Below are positions 14,175-21,118 of a stretch of DNA of 21,118 bases, piece by piece. The stretch is taken from the NCBI GenBank assembly GCA_033856235.1, contig JAWVFI010000154.1, positions 1 through 21,118 on the forward strand, given 5' to 3'. Every line of letters begins with the position of its first letter. The stretch's first letter is position 1. Position numbers and translations under genes: made by a program. The notes under the pieces are model-generated. The model ran no database searches. It worked only from the letters and a program-made list of their open reading frames with translations, and was not told where the DNA came from. Source of the DNA: DASXRU01 sp033856235 (GTDB taxonomy: Bacteria; Acidobacteriota; Blastocatellia; Pyrinomonadales; Pyrinomonadaceae).

Positions 14175-14873
14175 GTGGACAGCGATCCAAACGAAACTTT
14201 GCCCGCTGGGACGGCTGCGGATAATCTCCCGGCGAAGGAAGTTCCGTCAGCTACTACACCCGCCGCTCGAACTGCGCCCGGCGCGGCCCAAGCCGGATCG
14301 ACGCCGACTACTGCCGTTGCCAAGGCGCCGCCGAAACCAGTTGCGGCCAGGCCCCCGGCTGGAGGCCCGCTGCTTGAGAGCGCGCCCGACCCTCCGGTTA
14401 ACAAGATCCGTCGTCGCATCGTCTGGGCAAGTGTCGTCGGCTTTCTGGCCACAAGTTTCTTCATGTTCCTGCGGTTCTTTCTGCCGCGCACGATTTTTGA
14501 ACCATCCAGTATCTTCAAAGTCGGCTATCCCGGCGATTACGCGCTTGGCGTCGACACCAAGTGGCAACAGCAATACCGCATCTGGGTCGATAAAACATCT
14601 GACCGACTGTTCGTGGTTTATGCGCGCTGCACCCATTTGGGATGCACACCGGACTGGAAAGCCAGCGAGAACAAGTTTAAGTGCCCGTGTCACGGCAGTG
14701 GATACGATAGTGAGGCAATTAACTTCGAAGGCCCGGCGCCCCGTCCGATGGACCGGGCCCACGTTGAGCTCGATGCCGAAGGCCAAATCGTAGTGGACAT
14801 CAGCAGGCTATATAAATGGCCCAAGGGCGAGAAGAACGAGTTTAACGATCCGGGAGCGTATATCCCGCTTTAA
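14175..14873 (+). CDS. Rieske [2Fe-2S] subunit of a cytochrome bc/b6f-type complex
   Basis: With the GTG start at 14175 this is a 232-residue protein. A long Ala/Pro-rich N-terminus (about 70 residues) precedes one membrane helix (about 82-102) and a periplasmic Rieske domain. The cluster-binding motifs are CTHLGC (152-157) and CPCHGSGYD (170-178); they supply two cysteine and two histidine ligands and the stabilising disulfide. The protein takes electrons from quinol at the Qo site and passes them to a cytochrome c. An ATG at 14127 opens the frame 16 codons earlier but has no ribosome-binding site, whereas GGAGG lies 8 bases before the GTG, so I prefer the GTG. It is the first gene of the four-gene complex. 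The long N-terminal extension is unusual compared with the short one of most Rieske proteins. Confidence 0.93.
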   Translation: MDSDPNETLPAGTAADNLPAKEVPSATTPAARTAPGAAQAGSTPTTAVAKAPPKPVAARPPAGGPLLESAPDPPVNKIRRRIVWASVVGFLATSFFMFLRFFLPRTIFEPSSIFKVGYPGDYALGVDTKWQQQYRIWVDKTSDRLFVVYARCTHLGCTPDWKASENKFKCPCHGSGYDSEAINFEGPAPRPMDRAHVELDAEGQIVVDISRLYKWPKGEKNEFNDPGAYIPL

Positions 14874-14907
14874 GGCAAGCTAACTGCGGTCACTGCAACT
14901 CCGAAAC

Positions 14908-15840
14908 ATGGAACCAGAGCGTCCCGATTCAAAAGAAACGAAGCAGCTTGCCGGCGATGAAGGCGGCAAAGCTGGACTGACTAAGCGCCTGCGCGAAAGC
15001 GGGATGGCCCTGAAAGATCGCGCGCTTGAGGAGTCTAAGGCCTACACTGATCCGCAGCAAACCCAGCTGTGGAAGTCCATCTTCCGCGTTTCGCACGATC
15101 GCTCGGACCCACGTAATCGTTCCCTCGCTATCCTTTCGAACGTTTTCCTTCATTTACATCCGGCGAAGATAAATCGCGATGCGGTCCGCTATCGCTTCAC
15201 CTGGGGCATGGGCGGAATCACTTTTTACCTGTTCATCGTGCTCACCTTCACGGGCGTATTGCTGATGTTCTACTACCACCCGACTAAGGTGCTGGCGTTT
15301 CGCGACATTCTTTATTTGGAGCATGACGTCCCGTTCGGCAAGTTGCTGCGCAACATGCATCGCTGGGCCGCGCACCTGATGGTGATTACGACCTGGCTGC
15401 ACATGTTTCGCGTGGTGCTGACCGGATCGTACAAGCGCCCGCGGGAATTCAACTGGTGCGTGGGCGTGGTGCTTTTAGTGCTGACGTTGTTGCTGTCCTT
15501 TACCGGCTATTTGTTGCCTGACGATCAGTTGGGTTTCTGGGCGGTCACGGTGGGGACGAACATGGCGCGAGCGACTCCGATATTTGGAAACGAAGGACCG
15601 CTGGGGGCGCAGTTAGGGCTGACTCCTTATAACGATGTGCGGTTCGGGTTGCTGGGCGGATCGATCGTGGATTCGAACGCCCTCTTGCGCTCGTATATTT
15701 GGCACTGCATCGGCATTCCCCTCGTAGCTTCAATCTTCATGGCCGTGCACTTCTGGCGCATACGCAAGGACGGCGGCATTTCCGGGCCGGCGCCGGTGAT
15801 GTTGGAGTCGGAGATGAAGGCAGCGGTTAAGAAGAAGTAG
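14908..15840 (+). CDS. Cytochrome b6-type subunit (N-terminal cytochrome b, haem-binding)
   Basis: This 310-residue protein has a hydrophilic N-terminal extension of about 90 residues, then four membrane helices (about 102-124, 151-172, 184-204 and 265-285). Haem ligand pairs are His151/His165 and His266/His281; the 14-residue gap in the second pair is the b6-type spacing rather than the 13 of mitochondrial-type cytochrome b. RWAAHLMVITTWLHMFR and GSYKRPREFNW are strongly conserved family segments. It binds the two b haems that carry electrons across the membrane from the Qo to the Qi site. It ends where the subunit IV part would begin, so cytochrome b is split as in b6f and Bacillus-type complexes. 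It is 34 bases after the Rieske gene. Confidence 0.92.
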   Translation: MEPERPDSKETKQLAGDEGGKAGLTKRLRESGMALKDRALEESKAYTDPQQTQLWKSIFRVSHDRSDPRNRSLAILSNVFLHLHPAKINRDAVRYRFTWGMGGITFYLFIVLTFTGVLLMFYYHPTKVLAFRDILYLEHDVPFGKLLRNMHRWAAHLMVITTWLHMFRVVLTGSYKRPREFNWCVGVVLLVLTLLLSFTGYLLPDDQLGFWAVTVGTNMARATPIFGNEGPLGAQLGLTPYNDVRFGLLGGSIVDSNALLRSYIWHCIGIPLVASIFMAVHFWRIRKDGGISGPAPVMLESEMKAAVKKK

Positions 15841-16003
15841 CTCTGTTTTGTTGGTGTTTGCTGGTTGTTGGCTTTTTGCTTGGCTCGCGATCGTTTGCTT
15901 TTTTTTGTGCTGACTTGAAGTTTGTCGCAAGCATTTAGTCAGAAATGTTGCGCTCTTTCTTAGTTATTCTTTGAGAGTTGAAATCTGAGATCTCAGATCT
16001 CGG
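15841..16003. other. T/G-rich intergenic leader before the subunit IV gene
   Basis: This 163-base gap within the operon is markedly T-rich on the plus strand and includes a run of eight T. No stable hairpin precedes that run, so it does not look like an intrinsic terminator. A 16-base perfect palindrome lies at its end. Confidence 0.4.
15983..15998. promoter_or_regulatory. Perfect 16-base palindrome just before the subunit IV start codon
   Basis: ATCTGAGATCTCAGAT is a perfect palindrome ending 5 bases before the ATG at 16004. It covers the place where a Shine-Dalgarno site should be, and no other site is visible. In RNA it could form a hairpin that hides the start, or in DNA it could bind a dimeric protein. 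Function is unknown. Confidence 0.5.
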
Positions 16004-17119
16004 ATGTTTTTGATGAGCATCAACTTAAAATCGCGGACAGCAAAACTGGTCATGGGCCTCGTCGCCCTCGCCATCCTCGCTCTGCTCATCTGGTCAGTGC
16101 GGGACTGGCACCAGATCTGGAAGATTTCATCCGCCCCGGACAATGTGCCCATCGTCGCCATGCTCTTCCTGGTGCCGTTCTTTACCTGGCTGGGCGTCAA
16201 ACAATCCCGCGAAAACGATCGTCTGATCGTAGAGCTGGAGCAGGATCCGCAGCTCGCAAAGACCCACCATCGCAAAGTTGAACCGTGGCGACCGGGATGG
16301 GCGCGCGAGCTCCACGTCTGGCCCTATCTGGTGCGCATTGAGTTTCTGGCCGCTGTCATCGTCACCGTAATCCTCTTTGTCTGGTCGATCACCCTAAACG
16401 CGCCGCTCGAAGAACCCGCCAACCCCAACCTGACCATGAATCCTTCGAAGGCCCCGTGGTACTTCCTGGGGCTGCAGGAGATGCTGGTCTATTTCGATCC
16501 CTGGATTGCCGGAGTCGTGATGCCGAGCGTTATCATGATTGGCTTGATGGTTTTTCCTTACGTTGACTCCAATCCGCTGGGCAACGGCTATTACACGTTT
16601 CGGCAGCGTCGATTCGCAACGGCAATGTTCGGTTGGGGCTTCTTGATGTGGATCCTGCTGATTGTGATCGGGACGTTCATTCGCGGCCCAGGTTGGATCT
16701 GGTTCTGGCCGGGACAGACCTGGGACCACAACGCGGTGGTGTTCGACAAGAACGTCGACCTGCACGATTGGATCGCGACCAGCGGCATCGGCAAGCTGTT
16801 ACACCTGGGCCCGATTCTGACCAATCCCTGGGGAAAAGGAATTTTCGGCCTGCTAATCGTGGGCGGGTTTTACGTGCTGGGCGCGCTCTTCTTCCACTGG
16901 TTGATGACGGTGGACTTCAAGAAATTGTCGCTACGTCCGCTGCGCTGGTTCCCCAAGAGCGAGTTTGAGAGCAAGTTGCTGGCGCGGACCAGTTTGCTGC
17001 AGTACATGACGTTTCAGTTCTTTGCAGTCAGTGTTCTGCTGGCCCTGCCAGTGAAGTTGATTCTCAGGCTGGCTTTGACCATCAAGTACGTCTGGGTAAC
17101 CCCCTGGTTCAATGTCTGA
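16004..17119 (+). CDS. Enlarged subunit IV-like C-terminal cytochrome b
   Basis: This 371-residue membrane protein has about seven predicted helices (15-32, 48-65, 109-129, 170-187, 207-227, 279-303 and 334-356). The segment EEPANPNLTMNPSKAPWYFLGLQEM contains APWY (150-153) at the place of the Qo-site PEWY motif of cytochrome b and subunit IV, so the glutamate position is proline here. GVVMPSVIMIGLMVFPYVD matches the helix that follows in PetD/QcrC proteins. It should complete the quinol-oxidising site with the cytochrome b6-type subunit. It is more than twice as long as PetD (about 160 residues), with two extra N-terminal helices and a long C-terminal extension with more helices; it has no CXXCH motif, unlike the fused QcrC of some Gram-positives. 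A second ATG at 16013 could also be the start. Confidence 0.85.
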   Translation: MFLMSINLKSRTAKLVMGLVALAILALLIWSVRDWHQIWKISSAPDNVPIVAMLFLVPFFTWLGVKQSRENDRLIVELEQDPQLAKTHHRKVEPWRPGWARELHVWPYLVRIEFLAAVIVTVILFVWSITLNAPLEEPANPNLTMNPSKAPWYFLGLQEMLVYFDPWIAGVVMPSVIMIGLMVFPYVDSNPLGNGYYTFRQRRFATAMFGWGFLMWILLIVIGTFIRGPGWIWFWPGQTWDHNAVVFDKNVDLHDWIATSGIGKLLHLGPILTNPWGKGIFGLLIVGGFYVLGALFFHWLMTVDFKKLSLRPLRWFPKSEFESKLLARTSLLQYMTFQFFAVSVLLALPVKLILRLALTIKYVWVTPWFNV

Positions 17120-17141
17120 TCGCGCGGAGGAAGAATAGCCT

Positions 17142-20100
17142 GTGGCTGACGCTCCAGAACCGTCGACGTCAATAGCTAAGCGCGAGCCCGACGCTCCCGC
17201 GCGCGATCCAATTGTCAGTCGCACCACCAGCAGCATCCTGCTGATTTCGGCGCTGCTGATGATTGGCACCCTGGCCTGGGCGTTGTGGGACGAATCCTAT
17301 GGCCAGCGGCCGTGGAAGGGAATTCAGCAACAATTCGTTAAGCGCTACACGGGCTACCTCAAAAGTATCAAAAAGGACGCCGGCAAGTCTGAAGCCGAGG
17401 TCAAGGAAACTGCCGAATACCAAACGCTCGATGCCGAAGCCCAGTCGGCCATAGCCAAGGTCACTCCGCGCCGCAAAGAGATTGATGCCGACGTAGAAAG
17501 AGTTCAGGCACAACTGGACGCCGTTACCGATCCTTTCCAGAACCAGCGCGGGAAAATCACCGTCACTACCTACCAGGTTGAAACTGCACCGAACGACTCC
17601 GCGAAGCGTAAGTACCAGAAACGCCTCGCGGCGGAAAAGGAAGAGCTGGTTACGGTTGACTTGCCTGCGGACAGTTCGGGAAAAGCGGAAACTAAGAAAC
17701 TCAAGTTTCCGGAGTTGGAAAAGCTCTACAACGATCTCCGTGACAGCAAGGCCAAACTGCTGACGGAAAAGGCCGAGCTGCTGAAAGAGCCGTCCGCCCT
17801 CGCGAAGAAACGCGAAGACTATGTTAAGAACCACGTAGTCAGTCTGACGCCGAAACAGATCGACGATCTGATTCGCCGGAACGAGAACTTCGATTATTCG
17901 ATTCTGGGGCATCAGATAAATGTGAACGAATTCAGTGTTGTTGACCGCTGCGAGATTTGCCACCTGGGCGTGCGCGAGCCGGTGACTCTGAAGGCGGAAT
18001 ACATGGCCCCGGACGGTCCGAACAAGAAACCGGATGAGCTTGCGCGGGCGTTTGTTAGTCACCCCAACAAAGAACTTCTGCAAATTCATAATCCGGAACG
18101 CTTTGGTTGTTCCGGTTGTCACGGCGGCAACGGTCGCGCGACGACGACGGTAGAAAAGGCCCACGGCCAAAATCCTTTCTGGCTTCATCCCCTCCATCGC
18201 AAAGAAAATACCGAAGCAGGTTGCCAGCAGTGCCATGCGAATGACCGGGTCAGCCAGGGCGCCGACACCCTGAACCTGGGCAAGGACTTGTTCTATCAAC
18301 GCGGCTGCGTCGGCTGTCATCGCTCCGAGAGTTTCGATCGCGAAGCGGACGCGCTTTCCGGCACCCGCCAGACGATTAGTCAGCTGGAGGAGCAAATCGC
18401 GGCTAACGAGCGGCAGGCAAGAGTTGATCAGGAAGACGCAGGCAAAGTCGCCGACGATACCGAGGCCAAGCTCCTGCAAGCCCATGCTGAGTCTCTGCGG
18501 GTGACCAATAGCCAGCTAGCGGCACGCATCGATCAGTTGAACGTGCAGACTCGTTTCCTGATGCAGGACCAGAAGAAGGTCGGGCCGAATCTGAAGGACG
18601 TGCGGCTGAAGTTGAAGAAAGAGTGGATTCCGGTTTGGCTCGAAGATCCGCAGGCCTTTCGCAAGGGCACCAAGATGCCCACCTTCTGGCGTTTCAAAGT
18701 CGATGAAGATGGCGCCCACGATCTGAAGGCTGTCGCAGCTTATCTCTGGCAAGAGGGCTTTGAAGGCACGGTGCCCGTGCAGCAGCAGGGAAATGCCACG
18801 CACGGCAAAGAACTTTTTGAGTCGCGTGGATGCATGGCCTGTCACTCGATTGGCCCGGAAGATAGTCAGGTGGGCGGAACGTTCGCGGCGAATCTGCAGC
18901 GGGTGGGCGAGAAAGCCAACTTCGATTACATCGTGCGATGGATTTACAACCCGCGCGAGCGTTGGGCGCCGTACTGTCCGAAAGAGAAGCGCGATCTGAC
19001 CCGCGCTGACTATGAGAAGCACAATCTGCCTTATCTCTTCGACACCGACATGCATTCGAAGTGTCCGAACGACGGTGCCGAACTGCAAGTACAGAACATG
19101 ACGGTGATGCCAAACTTCCGTTTGGCGGAAAGCGACGCTCGAGACATCGCCACCTACCTGTTTTCCCTTTCGGGCCAAACCTCTTATGCGGATGCCTCGT
19201 TCCTGGACGATCCTAATCTCAAAGAAGAAGGGCGCGCCGAAATCAAGCAGTATGGTTGTGCCGGCTGTCACGAAATCCGCGGCTTTGAAGACGAGCAGCG
19301 AATCGGCAAGGAGCTGACGGCAGAGGGCGCCACGCCAATCGAGCGACTGGATTTCGCGTTGTTGACCAAGGACGCTGAGTACGGCAAGGATCCGATTTTC
19401 AAGGATCGCAAAGAAGAGTGGTACAACCACCGCGGCTTCTTTGAACACAAGCTCGCCGACCCGGCGATCTACGACCAGGGCAAACTCAAAGATCCAAAAG
19501 ACCGCCTGCGCATGCCCAAGCCTTATCTGACGGATGAGTGGCGGAACGCCTTGACCACATTCCTGCTCGGCAGCGTGGGCACAGAAGGCGCGAATGTTCC
19601 GTCCGCGCTTTTCTACAATCCACAGGATCAACGCCGTCAGGATATTCAGAATGGCTGGTGGGTGATTAAAAAATACAACTGCATGGGTTGTCACAATGTT
19701 CAGGTGGGGCAGCGCTCAGTCCTGATGGATCTGCCGTTCTACATGACGCCGGATGGAAAAGATCTGCTGCCACCGCGCTTGACCAGTGAAGGCGCCCGCG
19801 TCGATCCGGAGTGGCTGCTGCGCTTTCTGCATGATCCGTCGTTGAGCGACTCGAAGGGCAAACCGGCTGCGGCGCAATCTACGCCGGCGGCAGCGTCAAG
19901 TCCTGCCGCCAGGCCGTCGCCGAATCCACCGACTGCCGTAGCTTCGGGTAGCCCCAGCACCAGCACCGGGGCGACCGTCAGCAGCGGAAATGTGGCCGCG
20001 GCCACCAAACCGCAGCCCGGCGCCAACGGCAACGGGGTCCGCACCTACTTGCAGGCGCGCATGCCGACCTTCAATTTTTCGCCGAACGAGTTACAAACTC

Positions 20101-20558
20101 TGGTGCGCTTCTTTATGGCCGTGTCATCTCAGCAATCGCCGTACATCAAGGAAAATCTGGAGCCGCTCACTGAGCAAGAGCGAGTGGTGGCGCGGCAGAT
20201 GTTCACTTCAGGCACGCCCTGCTTGAAGTGCCATTTGACCGGAGATCCGACGCACGACAAGACGGCAATTGCGCCTAACTTCCTTCTGGCCGGAGAGCGT
20301 TTGAAGCCGGATTGGACGTTCCGCTGGCTGCTCGATCCTTCACAGATTAGTCCGGGAACGGCGATGCCCACCGGCTTGTTTAAAAATGAGGGAGATCGCT
20401 GGCTGTTGAATTTGCCGAATCCGCCGCCGGCGGTCGCTGATTATCATCGCGACCACGCCCGGCTGCTGGTTCGCTACATGTTTCTGCTGACCCCGGATGA
20501 GCAACGGCGACTGTTGGCCAGCACGCCGGTGCAGCCTGTGGCGAAGCTGGCGGAGTAG
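17142..20558 (+). CDS. Octahaem membrane-anchored c-type cytochrome of the bc complex
   Basis: This 1138-residue protein carries eight CXXCH haem-attachment motifs at residues 270, 323, 361, 389, 564, 706, 847 and 1027. An N-terminal membrane helix (about 31-49) anchors it; residues 80-230 form a charged, probably coiled-coil stalk, and 405-475 a second helical stretch. The first four haems are clustered, the last four lie in separate cytochrome c-like domains. Candidate distal methionines occur in KMPTF (512), VMPNF (656), RMPKP (791), RMPTF (974) and AMPTG (1075). Residues 903-965 are a Pro/Ala/Ser/Thr-rich linker. The start is GTG with GGAGG 11 bases before it, and the gene follows subunit IV after 22 bases. 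It most likely replaces cytochrome c1 or f as electron acceptor of the Rieske protein and passes electrons on in the periplasm. Its haems would be attached by the Ccm system encoded upstream in this window. Confidence 0.9.
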   Translation: MADAPEPSTSIAKREPDAPARDPIVSRTTSSILLISALLMIGTLAWALWDESYGQRPWKGIQQQFVKRYTGYLKSIKKDAGKSEAEVKETAEYQTLDAEAQSAIAKVTPRRKEIDADVERVQAQLDAVTDPFQNQRGKITVTTYQVETAPNDSAKRKYQKRLAAEKEELVTVDLPADSSGKAETKKLKFPELEKLYNDLRDSKAKLLTEKAELLKEPSALAKKREDYVKNHVVSLTPKQIDDLIRRNENFDYSILGHQINVNEFSVVDRCEICHLGVREPVTLKAEYMAPDGPNKKPDELARAFVSHPNKELLQIHNPERFGCSGCHGGNGRATTTVEKAHGQNPFWLHPLHRKENTEAGCQQCHANDRVSQGADTLNLGKDLFYQRGCVGCHRSESFDREADALSGTRQTISQLEEQIAANERQARVDQEDAGKVADDTEAKLLQAHAESLRVTNSQLAARIDQLNVQTRFLMQDQKKVGPNLKDVRLKLKKEWIPVWLEDPQAFRKGTKMPTFWRFKVDEDGAHDLKAVAAYLWQEGFEGTVPVQQQGNATHGKELFESRGCMACHSIGPEDSQVGGTFAANLQRVGEKANFDYIVRWIYNPRERWAPYCPKEKRDLTRADYEKHNLPYLFDTDMHSKCPNDGAELQVQNMTVMPNFRLAESDARDIATYLFSLSGQTSYADASFLDDPNLKEEGRAEIKQYGCAGCHEIRGFEDEQRIGKELTAEGATPIERLDFALLTKDAEYGKDPIFKDRKEEWYNHRGFFEHKLADPAIYDQGKLKDPKDRLRMPKPYLTDEWRNALTTFLLGSVGTEGANVPSALFYNPQDQRRQDIQNGWWVIKKYNCMGCHNVQVGQRSVLMDLPFYMTPDGKDLLPPRLTSEGARVDPEWLLRFLHDPSLSDSKGKPAAAQSTPAAASSPAARPSPNPPTAVASGSPSTSTGATVSSGNVAAATKPQPGANGNGVRTYLQARMPTFNFSPNELQTLVRFFMAVSSQQSPYIKENLEPLTEQERVVARQMFTSGTPCLKCHLTGDPTHDKTAIAPNFLLAGERLKPDWTFRWLLDPSQISPGTAMPTGLFKNEGDRWLLNLPNPPPAVADYHRDHARLLVRYMFLLTPDEQRRLLASTPVQPVAKLAE

Positions 20559-20573
20559 TCGGAGTCACCAGGT

Positions 20574-20644
20574 GTTCAGAGTACCGACTTCAGTCAGGCT
20601 TTTGATCGAACGGAAACCACCCGACTAAAGTCGGTACTCTGAAC
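20574..20644. repeat. Inverted repeat of the ACTAAAGT palindrome family
   Basis: Arms 20574-20598 and 20620-20644 are inverted copies at 23 of 25 positions with a 21-base centre. The right arm has a perfect hairpin CCGACT-AA-AGTCGG followed by TACTCTGAACGCC, the same order as at 13894. It starts 15 bases after the stop codon of the cytochrome gene and could protect the 3' end of the operon transcript. Confidence 0.78.
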
Positions 20645-20746
20645 GCCGGTTGCGAGAGTCGATCGTATTTCCCGGCTGGCATCGATTGCGTCGTCCGACT
20701 ATATTAGGCGGCAGTAATTCAGAACAATTGGAATTCATTTCGTTAC

Positions 20747-20751
20747 GGAGG
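20747..20751 (+). promoter_or_regulatory. Shine-Dalgarno site of the lipoprotein gene
   Basis: GGAGG lies 6 bases before the ATG at 20758 and sets the start of the last gene. Confidence 0.75.
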
Positions 20752-20757
20752 ACTACC

Positions 20758-21118
20758 ATGTTTAAGAATCGCGCAAGCTTCTGGCTTGCTATGTGTGTTG
20801 TGAGCGCTTTGCTAACGCTGGGCTTTGCCTGCGGTGGCGGTGACAAGGGAAAACCTGAGGAAGGCGGAACGCCGGAGAAAGGGACGGCCGGGCCCAAATA
20901 TACCGGCGCCGTGGGAAGTGTTACTGGCAAGGTCGCGTTTACGGGCGCCGCGCCCGAACCCAAGAAGGTTGATACATCCGCCGATGCCGCGTGCGGCAAA
21001 GCCAATCCCACCCTGTCCACCGAAGACACGATGGTCAAGGATGGCAAGCTGGCGAATGTATTTGTTTACATTAAGGACGGCACCACAGCCGACGGCAAGA
21101 AGATCGGTGACTTCACCT
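20758..21118 (+). CDS. Probable lipoprotein with carboxypeptidase-regulatory-like domain, N-terminal part
   Basis: The gene runs off the window after 120 codons. It begins with a typical export signal: basic start (MFKNR), a hydrophobic core to about residue 23, and LTLGFAC, whose cysteine (residue 24) is probably lipidated although the lipobox is not perfect. A Gly/Lys/Glu-rich linker follows, then GSVTGKVAFTGAAPEPKK, ACGKANP and NVFVYIKDG. This arrangement is common in secreted proteins annotated as carboxypeptidase regulatory-like, often followed by a cupredoxin-like copper domain. If that domain follows beyond the window, it could be an electron carrier for the complex encoded just upstream; this cannot be seen here. 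It has its own ribosome-binding site and a 199-base upstream gap. Confidence 0.65.
   Translation, partial: MFKNRASFWLAMCVVSALLTLGFACGGGDKGKPEEGGTPEKGTAGPKYTGAVGSVTGKVAFTGAAPEPKKVDTSADAACGKANPTLSTEDTMVKDGKLANVFVYIKDGTTADGKKIGDFT

Noticed and set aside
15880..15910. Rho-independent terminator at the run of eight T after the cytochrome b gene
   Set aside because: No stable G+C-rich hairpin lies directly before the T run, and the operon continues in the same direction.
17169..18485. Open frame of 438 codons on the minus strand opposite the octahaem cytochrome gene
   Set aside because: It is the antisense of a gene with eight CXXCH motifs and clear family blocks, shows no recognisable domain, and has no credible ribosome-binding site. 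Long antisense frames are common in G+C-rich coding DNA.
18516..19694. Open frame of 392 codons on the minus strand opposite the same cytochrome
   Set aside because: The same reasoning applies: it is a mirror of the plus-strand codon pattern without any domain or ribosome-binding site.
20677..20689. Sigma-54-like promoter TGGCAT...TTGC before the lipoprotein gene
   Set aside because: The spacing between the two elements is two bases too short for a -24/-12 promoter.

Overview
The window (about 57% G+C by eye) reads as a chromosomal segment from a Gram-negative bacterium. Acidobacteriota is my best guess, perhaps near the Blastocatellia/Chloracidobacterium group. The guess rests on three things: a magnesium-chelatase H-type protein next to a Rieske/cytochrome b complex that ends in a very large multihaem cytochrome c, a lipoprotein of a type common in that phylum, and many palindromic repeats between genes. 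It is inference, not proof.

Layout. Bases 1-699 (+) hold the C-terminal end of a class A penicillin-binding protein. Bases 873-8862 (-) form a long unit that, read in its direction of transcription, is ccmA-ccmB-ccmC-ccmD-ccmE-ccmF-ccmG-ccmH-ccmI, then a small DUF1059 protein and a membrane-anchored TPR protein. This is a complete System I cytochrome c maturation set, including a 46-residue ccmD. A divergent promoter region (8863-9236) separates it from two plus-strand genes (9237-10955 and 11119-13419). Together these make up one BchH/ChlH/CobN-type chelatase subunit, but it is cut in two and the halves lie in swapped order: C-terminal half first, N-terminal half second. A small glutaredoxin-like gene (13580-13822, -) follows. 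Next, on the plus strand, is a quinol:electron-acceptor oxidoreductase unit (14175-20558): Rieske iron-sulfur protein, b6-type cytochrome b, an enlarged subunit IV-like cytochrome b C-terminal part, and a 1138-residue octahaem cytochrome c. The window ends inside a lipoprotein gene (20758 onward).

How it fits together. The Ccm proteins export haem and attach it to CXXCH motifs. The octahaem cytochrome in the same window would be a heavy user of that machinery and would receive electrons from the Rieske/cytochrome b core. The split chelatase subunit would act on a tetrapyrrole (Mg-protoporphyrin, or a cobalt corrinoid analogue), but no BchD/BchI or other pigment gene is visible here.

The strongest unusual signal is the split and permuted chelatase H gene, with a nested palindromic element between the halves and palindromic/heptamer repeats inserted in frame in the N-terminal half. 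A second theme is a set of inverted repeats in nearly every intergenic gap; in several of them each arm is itself a hairpin and arm differences are compensatory. No tRNA, rRNA, CRISPR array, transposase gene or insertion sequence was seen.
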